From the NCBI GenBank assembly GCA_036346395.1, contig CM070599.1, positions 7,555,232-7,619,231 on the forward strand: a stretch of 64,000 nt of DNA, in the 5' to 3' direction. The notes under the pieces are model-generated. The model searched no databases, had not been told where the DNA came from, and saw only the letters and a list, made by a program, of their open reading frames with translations. The first letter of the stretch is position 1, and each line of letters starts with the position of its first letter. The position numbers and the translations under genes are program-made. The stretch comes from Hsuehochloa calcarea (taxonomy: Eukaryota; Streptophyta; Magnoliopsida; Poales; Poaceae). This document shows positions 35,590-47,546 of this stretch, one piece after another.

Positions 35590-35910
35590 TTCAGGTGCAG
35601 TTGTTGCAAATGCTTTAGAAATTTGTTGTAGCGTGTCTTCTTACTCGTTGCAATAAGTATTTTTATTTGATATTGTAGATCATCTTATTTGTTGCATCAA
35701 CTTTTATCAATTGTTGCACAAAGTGTTTTATTTTGTTTCAATGTGTCTTCTTAAATGTTGCATCAACTTTTCCTAATTGTATTGCACATGGTAATCTTTT
35801 TTGTTGCGGTAGAGCTTGCGATTCGTAATTTTTATTGCGAACATTTAATTCTATTGTTACACGAGCATTTTAAAAATGTTGTCACTATTGTTTTTAAATG
35901 TTGCAGTGTC
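35590..35910. repeat. Degenerate GTTGC-rich interspersed motif
   Basis: TTGTTGCA-like strings recur every 20-60 bases (about 35604, 35646, 35693, 35715, 35755, 35777, 35802, 35897). The surrounding sequence is AT-rich and no frame is open. The pattern looks like a decayed transposon-internal repeat; I cannot name the family. Confidence 0.5.
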
Positions 35911-37140
35911 ATAAGATCGTAAACTTTTTGTTCGAGATTTTTTATCTTATTTTAGCACTTAGCTAAGTAATATACTCATTGTTTTCATTCTTTTTTCACT
36001 GAGAAGATTTTCTTTTCAATTTTTCTCAACATTTTGTACTGTTATTCTGAATTTCGTTGCATGCATTGATTACAATTGTTACCCAAGTTATTTACCGATG
36101 TTGCATCGAAGCGTAAGATGCGTCCGAACACCAGTTGTACCCGTATAGCAATGCATTGTACGTGCGAGAACATGGGTCATTTCTCGCGTCGATTCCTGCG
36201 GCGAAGTCAAGTTTGTGTTGGACTTAACAATCCGTTACAACCTACTTCCTGATGTTTTAGAATCTCTACAGATATCAAGATTCGTGATACATTTCCATAT
36301 AAAAAAATCGAAACTGCTAGAAATCTGCTGAACGTTTTTTTTCTTGGAAATGAGTCGAATTTTTCATCACGCGATTTACAACAAGATTTGTGTCGCTATA
36401 CCTTTCGCCTCTAGCTCTGGGATGGCCACTGCATCCAAGCACAAACGAGCGCTGCCACCGGTGAAGCCGCTCGCCGCCGCCGAACGCTCCTCCGATGAAC
36501 GCACACTCCACCCCCTTTTTCGTTATATTAAGGAGATGCGTCGAGGCCGCCACCGGCCGCTGGACGCGACATCAAGGGGAGGAGGAGGAGGCGTGGGGGA
36601 AGACACCGGCTTGCGGCAACTGTCTCTGTCTCCTCCACTGGAGGCAGCGGTGGTGTGGGAGAAGGAGCTACTTGAGAGAGAGGTGTCGTGGGAGAGGATG
36701 AGGAGCATGACCAGTGGCAGAGATCACCTAAAATAGTGCTAGCGGCACTAGGGTTTGGGGGTGTCGAGAGTTGGGAGGCGTCGAATGGATCAATTCATAT
36801 GGGATGGAGGGGACGAGAGGAAGAGGTAGTTGAGGGGAGGGGGTATCAAACGTTGCATCTAGGTCCAACGGGTGAAAATCTGAATGATTTTAGGAGAGAA
36901 AGTAGTCGAGAGTTGTATAGACATTCCCAAAAAAGATTGGTGATACATCTCGACTACTTATATGAAAACCATGTCAATGCATTTGTCTTTCAAAAATAAT
37001 TTCACAATACTTCATTGCTTTTAAATTCTATACTAATAGACAGTTATACGAAATAACGGTCAAAGTCACGTCTCAAGGCAGTGATCAGTTAGTCCAAAAA
37101 AAGAATAGAGGCAGTAACCGTCGAGATTGACCGGGCATTT
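35911..37140. other. Unassigned stretch with short frames
   Basis: Frames at 36344-36736 (plus, 130 residues), 36688-36999 (plus, 103 residues) and 36317-36553 (minus, 78 residues) overlap each other and show Arg/Gly/Glu-rich composition without recognisable domains. None has an obvious promoter. I regard the region as intergenic or transposon-derived. Confidence 0.4.
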
Positions 37141-37961
37141 CGTAGGAAACAAGCTAGGCGCAGATTATATATATCATTAAATACACGCTTTGATTAGCAG
37201 AATTGCAGCAGCAACGCTTTCCAATGTCACATTCGGTTTGATGCAAATGATAATAGTCAATATCAGCCTCCAGAAGGTGATCGAGACCGCCGCGCTCCCT
37301 TCCTTGTTGCTTCCCTTGCCAACAAAAGACACCAGGGAGCGATTCCAAGAACCTTGCATATCTTCCCATGACAGAAACAGGGCAATGTACCGTGTCTAGC
37401 AGCGGAGGCAGGTCAGTTTATTGATGCAAGCGTCCACGATTTACGTTTTTTAAACGGTGGTGTGGAGGGATAAGATTTATTCGCTCGCACAATCCAGATT
37501 GACTAGCCAACCACTCGTGATGTTGACCAACTAACCCAGTAAGCCGAGCGAATTAGCAAAGGATTTTGTAATGGTTAACACTAATAATGCAGATGTTAAA
37601 AATATTGACGGGTTTATAAAGCTAATTACTCCGCAAGGTTGTCCTGTTTGCTTGGAGCGACAGATATTCCCTATGTCTTTCGAATGGATTTGGAAGTCTT
37701 GTTTTCTTTGAAGCTCTTTTAAGGTACAATGAATTTAACGTGGACTGTCTATTTTTTTCATATAATAGTTCACATTAGATAAGATTTAGTTATACTATAT
37801 ATGTAGTATGAGTAGTAGAATATAAGGGGGTAGAACTGTAATTGTTCATAAGAGGATCACATGACACGAGAGTAATATTTTCATCTATAGTTGAATAGGT
37901 TCGTAATACCCCACGAAAAATTATTCATACAAATAAAAGTTTATTATATATTTAACAAATC
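37141..37961. other. Unassigned intergenic stretch
   Basis: Frames near 37154-37399 lie on both strands (71 residues minus, 69 plus) and have no recognisable motif. The rest is AT-rich without structure I can support. Confidence 0.4.
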
Positions 37962-38045
37962 AATTGTCAAATTTGATTTATACTATCATCGTATACTACT
38001 AGTAATTGTCAGATTTGATTTATACTATTATCGTATACTACTGGT
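37962..38045. repeat. 42-bp tandem repeat, two copies
   Basis: AATTGTCAAATTTGATTTAT at 37962 starts a 42-bp unit repeated at 38004 with three or so substitutions. The arrangement is head to tail with no spacer. Confidence 0.85.
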
Positions 38046-39360
38046 ATAATGTACCGTAAAATTCTCTTTTTTTGGGCTTGTATCACGAGATCTTAGTACC
38101 AAAAATCGTATACAAAGGAAAACGTAAGAAGTGCCTAAATAACTCTGTCCTCTGCTTTGTTGCAGCGGAGGAAAAACTCTGGAACATCTTTTTTTTTTTC
38201 CCAATGTTCTTGCAATACCGGCTGCTGGAAGCTTATCCTCTGCCTTCATTCACTGAAGGCACCAAAGAAACAGCATTGGGCGCCGTCTAATCAGAAATCG
38301 ACGAACGCGATCAAAGTCAAAAAGAAATTTGATATCTCGTGCAGATTGAAACCTTCTCGTCAAATCAATCTGGACCATTTCTGCCTTCATCCCTGCCACT
38401 CATGACCATGTTGGAATAAATGAAGATAAGACTAACTTTCATCCCATGCTCATTTTTTTTGAGTGAATAGCAAAGGGTGTGCTATTTAATTCTTAGGAGA
38501 AACCAAAAACAGTTTAAACGGTATTAGAAACAAGAAAAGTGACCAGACAACAACAAAGAAGATGAAAAAACTATACAGTTACTATAAAAATTTATTTCTT
38601 AGAATACCAGATTGGAGAAGAAAAAAAACTCTATCGCTGTCGTACGGTGGTCAACCAAAACTAACTCGCCTAACTAGCTTTATGAAATGTATCCAATGCT
38701 TTATGAAAAGTATCAAAATCAGCTTCTGGAACATGGAAAATGCGAAATAGACTAATTTTCAAGTAAAAATCTTTGACGTCTACGATTGTAAGCGTAGTTT
38801 TATGGCGGAAATACCCTTGTTATACATGTGATGTGACAAAGTATCCATAAGAGCACCCACAGTGTGTACATAAAAGAGCGTCTTAAATAATATTTTTCTA
38901 CTATGTTAGACCATATGGCTAAGTCTAATATATTTTAGCTGATGAATAATTGACAATATTATTTACAGATATTATTTGAGGCGTGTCGTAGTGTGTGGAC
39001 TTATGTCGGTCATGTTGGGAAGAACTTGTGTCGGGAAAATATGCTGTTTTAGTCTTTGCATGTGCAGGGTAACTCGGAGGCGATCGTGGTCTACGGCGGT
39101 GACCGGGAGATGGATTGGTACAAAGTCATGGTCCAAAGGGTCGAGGATGCTGGAGGAAACGGTCGAGCTCGAGTTGGAGCGCATGGAGATTAAAGACGGA
39201 TGATGCGTGTTAGATCTACGGAGGTGTCGTCCGGAGGCTACGACACGTGACATATTTTAGGGTATCTAAAATATGATATTTTGTAATCAAGTTATAAGTC
39301 CATGGGTTAGGCCCATATAATTAGGCTGTACATGAGTGATTAAGTGTAGATGCTAGTCCA
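38046..39360. other. Unassigned intergenic stretch
   Basis: Contains a poly-T run (38189-38199) and short frames on both strands (38028-38249 minus, 38157-38405 plus, 38972-39253 minus) that I do not recognise. GAGCACCCACAGTG at 38850-38863 resembles the end of a Harbinger-type MITE, but I did not find a matching inverted end. Confidence 0.4.

Positions 39361-39415
<55 letters not shown>
39361..39415. repeat. (TA)n microsatellite, left of AT-rich insert
   Basis: About 26 TA units. A shorter TA run (39628-39641) lies on the far side of the AT-rich coding-like insert, so the insert sits inside what was probably one TA tract. Confidence 0.95.
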
Positions 39416-39418
<3 letters not shown>

Positions 39419-39627
39419 CTTGGCCTCCAGAAAAAGAAGATTATACATACAATTATATTCCTGGACAATATAAACATATGGGATCTAGAAGAAGAGAATT
39501 CGAGAAAGCAGAAATACAATAAATAAAGCTGTATTGGGTTTCATAGAAGGAGATATGAATGAAAATAGTTTAATAACTTATATAGCTCCAGATCTAATGA
39601 TGCCTATAAAAGAATTTATAGAAAAGA
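39416..39627 (+). other. Candidate endogenous tungrovirus-like fragment
   Basis: This insert of about 210 bp is A/T-rich and coding-like, unlike its surroundings. It reads in one plus frame to a TAA near 39520 and continues in another frame from about 39521 to 39636, so a stop and a frameshift break it. Both sides are TA repeats. In rice, endogenous tungro bacilliform virus-like segments are known to be inserted in AT-dinucleotide repeats, which is the main basis for this call. No diagnostic viral motif can be named from so short a piece. It is too short and too broken to be functional. The alternative is a captured fragment of another AT-rich element. Confidence 0.45.
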
Positions 39628-39641
39628 TATATATATATATA

Positions 39642-41290
39642 GGTGTTAGGGTTAGAGGTGACGGGCGTCATAGACAGAAAAAGTCGAGGCGGCGGCGGGG
39701 TTCTCTTTATTTCTGGTGCAGGCGACCTCTTCAGAGGGAAGAGAGATAGAAAAATACTTTTGGGGGTTTGCTTTTCTGGTACGGGATTAGAGTTGCGGCC
39801 GGAGAGATAAGTGCTGGCGGCGGCTGGGTTTTCTGCTGCTTTGCGCGTGCGTCGTCTCCAGAGAAAAAGTTGCGGGGTGCGGCTGCAGAAAAAGAAGAGA
39901 AGACGTCCTGCCGTGGTGACAGATAGTGCAAACTGTAGAAGACAATGCCTGGTGTGTTGCTTTAATTAAAGTTTGGCCATGGTATCAATGGCTTTTGGTT
40001 GTCTCTCACGAATGACTTGATGATGTCAGCTTGTCCTTTTCTCATATGCATGTGCTCTCGGAATTTACATGCTGGTGATTGTGTTTTGTTAATTTGGTGA
40101 GGAGGCTAATTACTTGTCGCAGCAGGATTTGTGATTAGTGCATACGGCAGCGATTTTTATCTCGGTGTACTTTCAACCACACGTGTTAGCATGCAGTGCA
40201 ATCGATTGGAAGGGACGCCTTCATTGTTTCTTTAATCTGCTAGGCCAGCATGCAGTGCTCAATTGAAAGCAACGCCTCAATTTTCCAATCTGCTACAGTG
40301 CACGGGATATTTGCTACAGTGAAAAAAATTAATGTATATTTATATATTCCTCTTTTTGCTGTTTTGTGTGTTTTTATTGTGTTGACATGTTTGACAAGTA
40401 GAAGATGATAAATTTGAGGAAAAAACTTTCGCTAGAGACTACAATCATTCACCCCTCCTCTGATCGTTATTAACAATCCTACGTACTAAGATCATGTACT
40501 ACACATTGCAAGCAAAGAGGTCTTAACTAAAATCACAAGAACTAGTCCCTCTCTAAGTCTCGGTTCCTCATCATTAAAAAATAATTTTAAAAAAGGAGAA
40601 AGAGGGAACAGTTGTAAGAGAGAGAAGAGGGTGAGATGATTCCAATTTTTTTTAATTAAACTTAGGTCCCTCCAACCAGTTTCACACGTTTTAGTAAATT
40701 TTGTAAGTTTAGACCTCTTCCTATATGTCAAGTTTGCACCATTTGAAGAGGCCTAAACATTGTGGATGCTCTAAGAGCCTTTCCATACAAAAGTGGCTAA
40801 TTTTGCTAAGTTCTGCTGTTCTGCAAGTTTGCGATTGTACATCCTTTGTCCCTCATTCCAGTATGCAAGTACGTACTCTTTACTTTAATTATTTTTTACA
40901 TATGCAGTACGGAATTTTCCTATTGTTTTCTCTAAAAAAGACACCGAAGAAATTCCACGCTTCTCGAAATCTAGTGAAATATGTACTTGTAGTAGTACTA
41001 CATTGCAAGAGCATTTTTTATAAAATAATTATGTGTGGGCACCCAACATTTTCAAAAGTTACAACAAAACTGGATTTTCATACAACCTGCTGAAGTGCTG
41101 ATATAACAAAAACTTCAGCTTCGTTCTAGTTGACGCCACAATACGACAATATGTGGTAATCGTTGAAGGCAAAATTATTCCTCTCTCGACATTTGCAAGG
41201 TAGACGAAGCAGTTGTGATCACCACCGGATCATATTCATATCCAGTAATTATCACCAGCTAAATAGCTAATTAAGCATGCGTAGTTGGAC
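39642..41290. other. Unassigned stretch between AT-rich insert and UGT
   Basis: 39642-39930 has a leader-like, purine-rich character; the antisense frame at 39731-39931 is unrecognised. 40480-40790 may be a decayed MITE, as it ends in ATTGTGGATGCTCTAAG, but the other end does not match cleanly. The frame at 40725-41093 (122 residues) has no recognisable domain. Confidence 0.4.
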
Positions 41291-41296
41291 TTCAAT

Positions 41297-42401
41297 TCAA
41301 GTCGATAAATACTTGGCCGCGAATTCAGCGATGTTCTTGTCCGAGCTACCTCCTTCCTGCATCGCCTGCTTCGCCCTGCGCATCCACTTAGCCGCGTTCC
41401 TGCTGTACTCATCCTTCCTCTCCCCATCCATCACTTCCCTGAGGCACCTCTCCACCTCCTCCCTCCTCGGCAAACCTTTCTCGTCGGGCCGCATCCGCAC
41501 ACCGATCCCCCACGCGCTCTCCACGTACTTTGCTGTGGTTGGCTGGTCTGCCGACTGCGGCATTGCTACCATCGGCACGCCGGTAGCAATTGCTTCCGTT
41601 GTTGAATTCCACCCGCAGTGCGTCAAGAAACAACCTGCGTGTTGAAGGAGCGCAAGATTATTGCCTAATCTCTCAAGACATGTTGTTAGCTCTGGATGTC
41701 GAATTTTTCTCAATTCATACCTGTGGACTCATGTGCCAAGACCTCAAGCTGGGGACACCAAGACACAATTAAGCCCTTCTCCTTGCATTTGTCACGGAGT
41801 TCTTCGGATAACTTCTGTGCCTCGCTGGACCTGACGACCCAAAGGAAGGGCTTACCGGAATTGCACAGTCCATTTCCAAGCTCGTCTAGCTCGGTGGCGA
41901 CCAGGTTGTAGACAGTCCCATAGGATGCAAGAACAACTGAGCAAGGCAGCTGCCTATCCAGCCATTCCGTGCACGGTGCAGTGCCGCTGAAGAAGTTGAC
42001 GCCGTAGGTCTTGTTCGATGGCAGGCGGTCGTCGTCGAGGTAGAAGGACGGCAACGTCGGGCCAATCGTCTTCGCACGCCATGTTGACTCCATGTATCCT
42101 GCCTCCTGCTCAGTTTACAAATCATATAGGTCACATCTTTTTTGGTAGATGCGGTTAACGGGCATGGAGGCTGGTCCTGGAGCATGCAAGAGCAGAACGT
42201 GCCCACAGCGTCATTCACTCGACTCACCTGTGGCTCGAGTTCGCGGAAGGAGTTGACAAACACGTCGTCGGCGTCCTCAAGGCCCTCGAACTGCCGGGTC
42301 GACACGTCGAGGTACTTCGGGTACAGCTCCGGCGCCGCCACGAACGGCGGCACGTCCTCCAGCGCCAGCTCCACGCTCAGCGCACCACGGCGCCGCAGCG
42401 C
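41297..42401 (-). pseudogene. UDP-glycosyltransferase (UGT74-like), C-terminal part
   Basis: Minus strand. The exon 1 remainder is 42401-42228, intron 1 (GT-AG) is 42227-42106, exon 2 is 42105-41721, intron 2 is 41720-41635, and the last exon is 41634-41297 (stop 41297-41299). Segments match plant family 1 glucosyltransferases: DVPPFVAAPE, RQFEGLEDADDVFVNSF, TWRAKTIGPTLPSFYLDDDR, then GLCNSGKPFLWVVRS. The PSPG sugar-donor box is split by intron 2: WCPQLEVLAHES before it, HCGWNSTTEAI after it, ending in ADQ. The catalytic and donor-binding half would be intact if spliced, but the CACTA element at 42402 separates it from the N-terminal half (53369-53867). The family transfers glucose from UDP-glucose to hydroxyl or carboxyl groups of small molecules in the cytosol. 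Confidence 0.85.
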
Positions 42402-42469
42402 CACTACTACAGAACAGACCTTTGGTCGAACTGCCAAATGAGCAATAGTCTCGGAGAAAATTGCGTCCG

Positions 42470-42601
42470 GGACCAAAAAGATCTTTAGTCCCGGTTGGTA
42501 ACACCAACCGGGACTAAAAGTCCCCTGCCCAACGGCTCTGGTGGCAGGCTTTTGCAGGAGGGACTTTTAGTCCCGGTTGGTAACACCAACCGGGACTAAA
42601 T
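42470..42601. repeat. Left subterminal repeats of the CACTA element
   Basis: Two palindromic units, 42484-42518 and 42566-42600, each have 16-bp arms TTTAGTCCCGGTTGGT around a 3-nt AAC spacer. Such arrays bind the TNPA-type protein in En/Spm elements. Confidence 0.85.
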
Positions 42602-42608
42602 GTTCCTT

Positions 42609-42617
42609 CTATTTAAA
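42609..42617 (+). promoter_or_regulatory. TATA-like box after the left subterminal repeats
   Basis: CTATTTAAA lies just inside the left repeat array and before the leader of the transposase gene, the normal promoter place in CACTA elements. Confidence 0.45.
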
Positions 42618-42619
42618 CC

Positions 42620-42651
42620 CCTGTTTTGGCGTTCGTCACAGGAGCCGGGAA
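42620..42651 (+). repeat. 32-bp direct repeat within the CACTA leader
   Basis: CTGTTTTGGCGTTCGTCACA plus the following 12 bases recur at 43455-43486 with one mismatch (and both continue GCCGGGAA). The two copies bracket about 800 bp of AT-rich non-coding sequence, which may be an intron or an insertion. Confidence 0.8.
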
Positions 42652-43590
42652 CGCCGTCGTCGCCGCCGGGACACGCCGCCGCTGCCGCTGTCACCACCGC
42701 CGGAGCAGTTCATTCACTCAACCGTATTCACCGGCGTGTTCGCGGTAAGCTCCTGATGCTAACCTGCGCCGCCCATTATGAAAAATATGAAATGTGAAAT
42801 TTGAATAATTTTTATATGTTATAAAAATTGCCAATTAATTCATAAATGGAACTTTCATGATTTTTGTAGGCCACAATAAATTTCCAAAAATCATGAAATT
42901 TGTTATTCCACTAAGTTACACTGTGAACAGTCCATATAAAAATTTTAAGACTATTTGGACAAAGTTGAATTTATACCTATTTTATGCTTATTTATTTAAT
43001 TATTATTCCATGAATTTTGTAGGCTAAATTAATGATCCAAAATTCTGAAAATTGTTTTGCCATCTAATTAGGCTATGAACTATCTGTACAAAAATGTTGG
43101 GATCAATCGAAGACTTTTATTTTTCACCTTATTTAATAATTATTTAAATAAATGAAAAATGACTTTTACATGTGTTAGTTAGGTTAAGCTTTGAGGGGTG
43201 TTTGATGAGATAAGTCTTATCTTATCAGATCCAACCTCTTGGGTAAAAATAATAAATATTAATTTTGTTTTAATAAATAAGTTTAATATTTAATTATTAA
43301 GTAATTAGTTAATCTCTTAATTAGCTTAATCACTTAGTTATTGTTTGCCTTTTGGATTGATTGTTGACCTAGGGTCATTCACCCTTAATGACTTTGGGCA
43401 ATTTAGTTAATTATTAATTATCATTTAACTTGATGTCCCTTCTCCTTAAGCTTGCCTGTTTCGGCGTTCGTCACAGGAGCCGGGAAGTCATTAAGGGCAA
43501 GGCGAATCTAAAATTTTTTGGGTAGCCTCTCTATCATGTGTACTATCTGGGAAAAATTTGAAACTTGAAATTTAATTATGTGATATGTCA
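42652..43590. other. CACTA leader/intron-like AT-rich stretch
   Basis: No coding frame. GCC-rich leader sequence at 42652-42740 is followed by AT-rich sequence up to the second copy of the 32-bp repeat (43455-43486), then the start of transposase coding sequence at about 43600. Confidence 0.5.
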
Positions 43591-43599
43591 TATAATGCA

Positions 43600-46500
43600 G
43601 ACGATGACACGCCATTAGATGTACAATGCCGATCGCCGCTCCAAAGAGTTCATTGATGGCGTGCATTATTTCTTAAGAGTGGTTTGAGGCAAACAAGCGG
43701 ATGGTTTCATGTCTTTGTCCATGTGCCCTGTAAGAATTTGAAGGAATATTCTAGCTCAAGGAGTCTTCACTCACACTTGTTGAAGTCGGGTTTCATGCCA
43801 AACTATATTTGTTGGACCAAGCACGGAGAAACCAGGGTTATAATGGAAGAAGGTGAAGAAGAACAATTGGACCCTAACGACATTATTGCTCAATACGGTG
43901 ACTTCGATGATCTTGCAATGGGCGAAGTCAAGAAGAGGCAAAGCGTAAGACACACTCACAAGATGATGCTCTTGGTGATGTCATTCGTGATGCACAAAGA
44001 GATTGCGAAAGTGAAAAGGAGAAGGCTAAGTTTGACCGCATGCTAGAGGATCACAAGAAATTACTATACCCGTCCGCCAAGATGGGCAAAAAGTTGGGTA
44101 CAACATCGAGTTGCTACAATGGAAGGCATGAATGGTGTATCCGACAAGGCATTTGGGCAATTATCAAGATCCAAAAAGATGCTTCCGCCTAACGAATTGC
44201 ACGCCACTACGCACGAAGCAAAGCAGTCGTCGCCCTTTGGGATTAGAAATCCAGAAGATACATGCATGTCCTAATGACTGCATCCTGTATCATGGCAAGG
44301 ACTACGAGAATTTGGATGAATGCCCCGTATGCAAAGCGTCGCGGTATAAGATCAAGCGAGATGACCCTGGCGATGTTGAGGGCGAAGAACGTCCCAGGAA
44401 GAAAATCCCTGCCAAGGTTATGTGGTATGCTCCTATAATACCACGCTTGAAACGTCTGTTCATAAACAAGGACCATGCAAAGTTGTCGCGATGGCACAAA
44501 GAAGACCGTAAGGTAGACAACATGTTGAGACACCTTGCTGATGGGTCCCAGTGGAGAGCAATAGACAGAGAATTCCGAGTTTGCAGATGACGCAAGAAAC
44601 CTAAGGTTAAGCTTTAAATACGGATGGTATGAATCCTTTTGGGGACCAGAGCACTAGTCATAGCACTTGGCACATTACTCTATGTATCTACAACCTTCCT
44701 CCATGGTTATGCATGAAGCAGAAGTTCATTATGATGCCGGTGCTCATCCAAGGCCCGAGGCAACCTGGCAACGACATCGATGTCTACTTGAGGCCATTAG
44801 TTGAGGAACTCCTGCTTTTATGGAGCAAACCAGGTGTACGTGTGTGGGATGAGTACAAGCAGAACACTTCGACTGCGAGCATTGTTGTTCGTAACAATCA
44901 ATGATTGGCTGCTCTAAGTAATCTTTCAGACAGGACAAACAAGGGATACAATGCATGCACACAATGTTTTGATGACATTGACAGTATATATTTGAAAAAA
45001 TGTCGAAAGGTCGTGTACCTTGGCCATCGTCGTTTTCTTCCTATGAATCACCAACTAAGAAAGAAAGGCAAGCATTTTAACGGTAAGGCGTAACACCAAC
45101 CAAGCCTCGCAACCGAATCGGGAGGATGTACTTGATATGGTCAAGGATGTGCAAGTAGTCTTTGGAAAGGGACAAGGCAATAACTGTTCGAAGATGCTAA
45201 GGGACACGCACCCATGTGGAAGAAGAAGTCCATATTTTGGGAGCTACCCTATTGGCAAGTCCTAGAGGTCCGCAACGCGATCGACGTGATGCACGACAAA
45301 GAATCTTTGTGTGAACTCGCTAGGATTCATGGATGTGTATGGAAAGTCTAAGGATTCACTCGAAGCACGACGGGACTTGCAACGCATGAAAGAACGAGAC
45401 AACCTGCATCCAGAGAAGACAGACGATGGACGCCATTACTTAAGACCTGCTAGCTTCACTCTTAGCAAAGAAGAGAAGGAAAGCATGTTTGAATGCCTAA
45501 ACAAAGATCAAGGTCCCATCCGGATTCTCCTCCAATATAAAGCGTATAATAAATATGCGGAGAAGAAATTCCTACACTTAAAGTCCCATGATCGCCACGT
45601 GCTTATGACGCAATTGCTTCCGGTTGCTTTAAGAGGAATTATACCTCCACATGTACGTCAGCCACCGTGAAGCTATGTGCATTCCTCAATGCAATTTCTC
45701 GAAAGGCAATCAATCCAATGGAACTAGCTACTCTACTGAATGATGTGGTTCAATGTCTTGTCGACTTTGAGTTGGTGTTCCTCCATCCTTCTTTAATATC
45801 ATGACACACCTCCTAGTTCACCCGGTCAAGGAGTTTAATATTCTCGGTCTGTGTTCCTACACAACATGTTCCCTTTGAGAGGTTCATGGAGTCTGAAGAA
45901 ATATGTTCACCAATGTGCTCGGCGGAAGGAAGCGTCGCCAAGGGCTACGGGACGAGAGAGGTCATTGAGTTCGTGTTGACTTCATTCCCGACCTTGACCC
46001 GATTGGTGTTCTGAATCGCGACACGAGGGAGACTTAGTGGAAAGGGAACACTAGGGAAGAAAATATATATCGATGCGGGGACGATTATTTCAATAAAGCG
46101 CACTACAGTTCTTCAAAACTCCTCCGTGGTGGAGCCGTATGTCGAGGTACACAAGGAGTTCCTACGATCCCAGCCTGGGAAGAATGAAGCTTGGATTAGG
46201 CGTCATCACATGGAAACTTTCAGCGGTTGGTTGCGAAAAGAATGTCGAGGTGATGACAATATTGATGAGCAATCAGATTTGTTGGCTAGGCAACCATCGT
46301 GGCACATCCTCACGCACAAAGTGTACGAGATAAATGGAAATACATTTTACAATCGTAGCCCAAGATAAAAGGAGCACGAACCAAAACAGTGGTGTCGCGT
46401 AGATGCCATGCACCCAAATGGAAAGAGGCAAACATATTATGGCCGCATAGAGGAGATTTGGGAACTAGACTACGCACCTAATTTTAAAGTCCCTTTGTTC

Positions 46501-46910
46501 CAAAGGTGCCAATGGGTGAAGATGACCGGAGGCGGGTAACGAATCGACAAGGAGTATGGAATGACAACAAGGTGGACCTCAACAATATTGGGTACAAAGA
46601 CGAACCATTCGTCCTGTCTGCGATGTGAATCGGTGTTCTATGTGAAAGACATGTCTACAAAACCCAAGAGAGGGAAAACGACGACAAATCAACCAATGAG
46701 CCAAAACGCCACATAGTTCTTTCGGGGAAAAGAAACATCGTGGGAATTGAGGACAAGTCGGACAAGTCGAAGATTATGAAAGGGATGACCGAATCCCGCC
46801 CTTCAAGTGACCAAAGACCCAAGCATCCTGCTAAATGCCGAGGACACTCCATGGTTACGGCATGATCATAACCAAGGGTCATACGTCAAGAAGAAGTTCA
46901 CCACTGTGCC
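43600..46910 (+). pseudogene. TNP2-like CACTA transposase pseudogene
   Basis: Segments in order: a transposase-associated N-terminal domain (43617-43860; MYNADRRSKEFIDGVHYFL, then SLHSHLLKSGF); a Cys-containing linker with ACPNDCILYHG and CPVCKASRYK (44255-44360); the core of Transposase family tnp2 with NTDGMNPFGD (about 44620), WHITLCIYNLPPWLCMKQKF and VLIQGPRQPGNDIDVYL (44660-44800); a segment with HRRFLPMNH (45020-45090); a further part including LLPVALRGIIPPHVR (45311-45670); and C-terminal DUF4218/DUF4216-like parts (46126-46520). At least six frameshifts or stops separate these blocks. The transposase would bind the terminal repeats and cut the element; this copy cannot be made intact. 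Confidence 0.88.
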
Positions 46911-47360
46911 CGCTTGATATATAGTGATGTTTAATAAATAGTGTGTATTAGAGATTTTATGTAATAATTGTAACTTCAGATGTTTCTATCATATTTTTCT
47001 TGTTTTTTATCGTTTCAAATGAAATTCCTATTCGATAAAAGGACACATGTACCTCTGTGAAGCATGTCTTCTCCACCGGTGTAAAAATGACTTGAAATTT
47101 TTTTTTAGCAAGTATTTATGCCTTCAAATGAAATTCCCAGCTTGTGGTTTGAGCCCTTCATTTTGTTTATAGTTGGCTCTTCACTTCCCAGCTTGTGATC
47201 ACTATAAAAGTTGTTTGAAATGTCAATAAGATAAAAGGAAATGCAACTATTATTTTTAAAAAAAATTATGCCTAGTATTTAATTTACTATGCATTTAACA
47301 AGAATTAGCATATTTATACAAATAAACTTAATACAAAACCCAAACTGTGAAAATTGTGGC
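46911..47360. other. CACTA spacer between the two gene regions
   Basis: AT-rich and non-coding. It holds the probable 3' end of the transposase gene and ends at the internal subterminal-type repeats. Confidence 0.5.
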
Positions 47361-47540
47361 GGAACTGGGACCTTTAGTCCCGTCCAGACACTGCTTGGGA
47401 CTAAAGGTCACACAGCCGGGAAGACCTTTAGTCCCGGCAGAACACCACCCGGACTAAAGGTCCGACCTTTAGTCCCGGTCCAGACACCACCGGGACTAAA
47501 GGTCTTTAGTCCCGGTTGGTAATACCTGCCGACTAAAGGT
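47361..47540. repeat. Internal block of subterminal-type repeats
   Basis: At least seven ACCTTTAGTCCCG or inverted GGGACTAAAGGT units lie in the middle of the element. They are the same repeat type as at the ends (42470-42601, 53150-53300). Only the terminal CACTA itself is absent. Confidence 0.85.
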
Positions 47541-47546
47541 CCCCTC

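Noticed and set aside
40480..40790. Possible MITE ending in GTGGATGCTCTAAG
   Set aside because: No matching inverted left end or target-site duplication could be found by eye.
42484..42600. Strong palindromes considered as a microRNA precursor or terminator
   Set aside because: They are the standard subterminal repeats of the CACTA element and match those at the other end.
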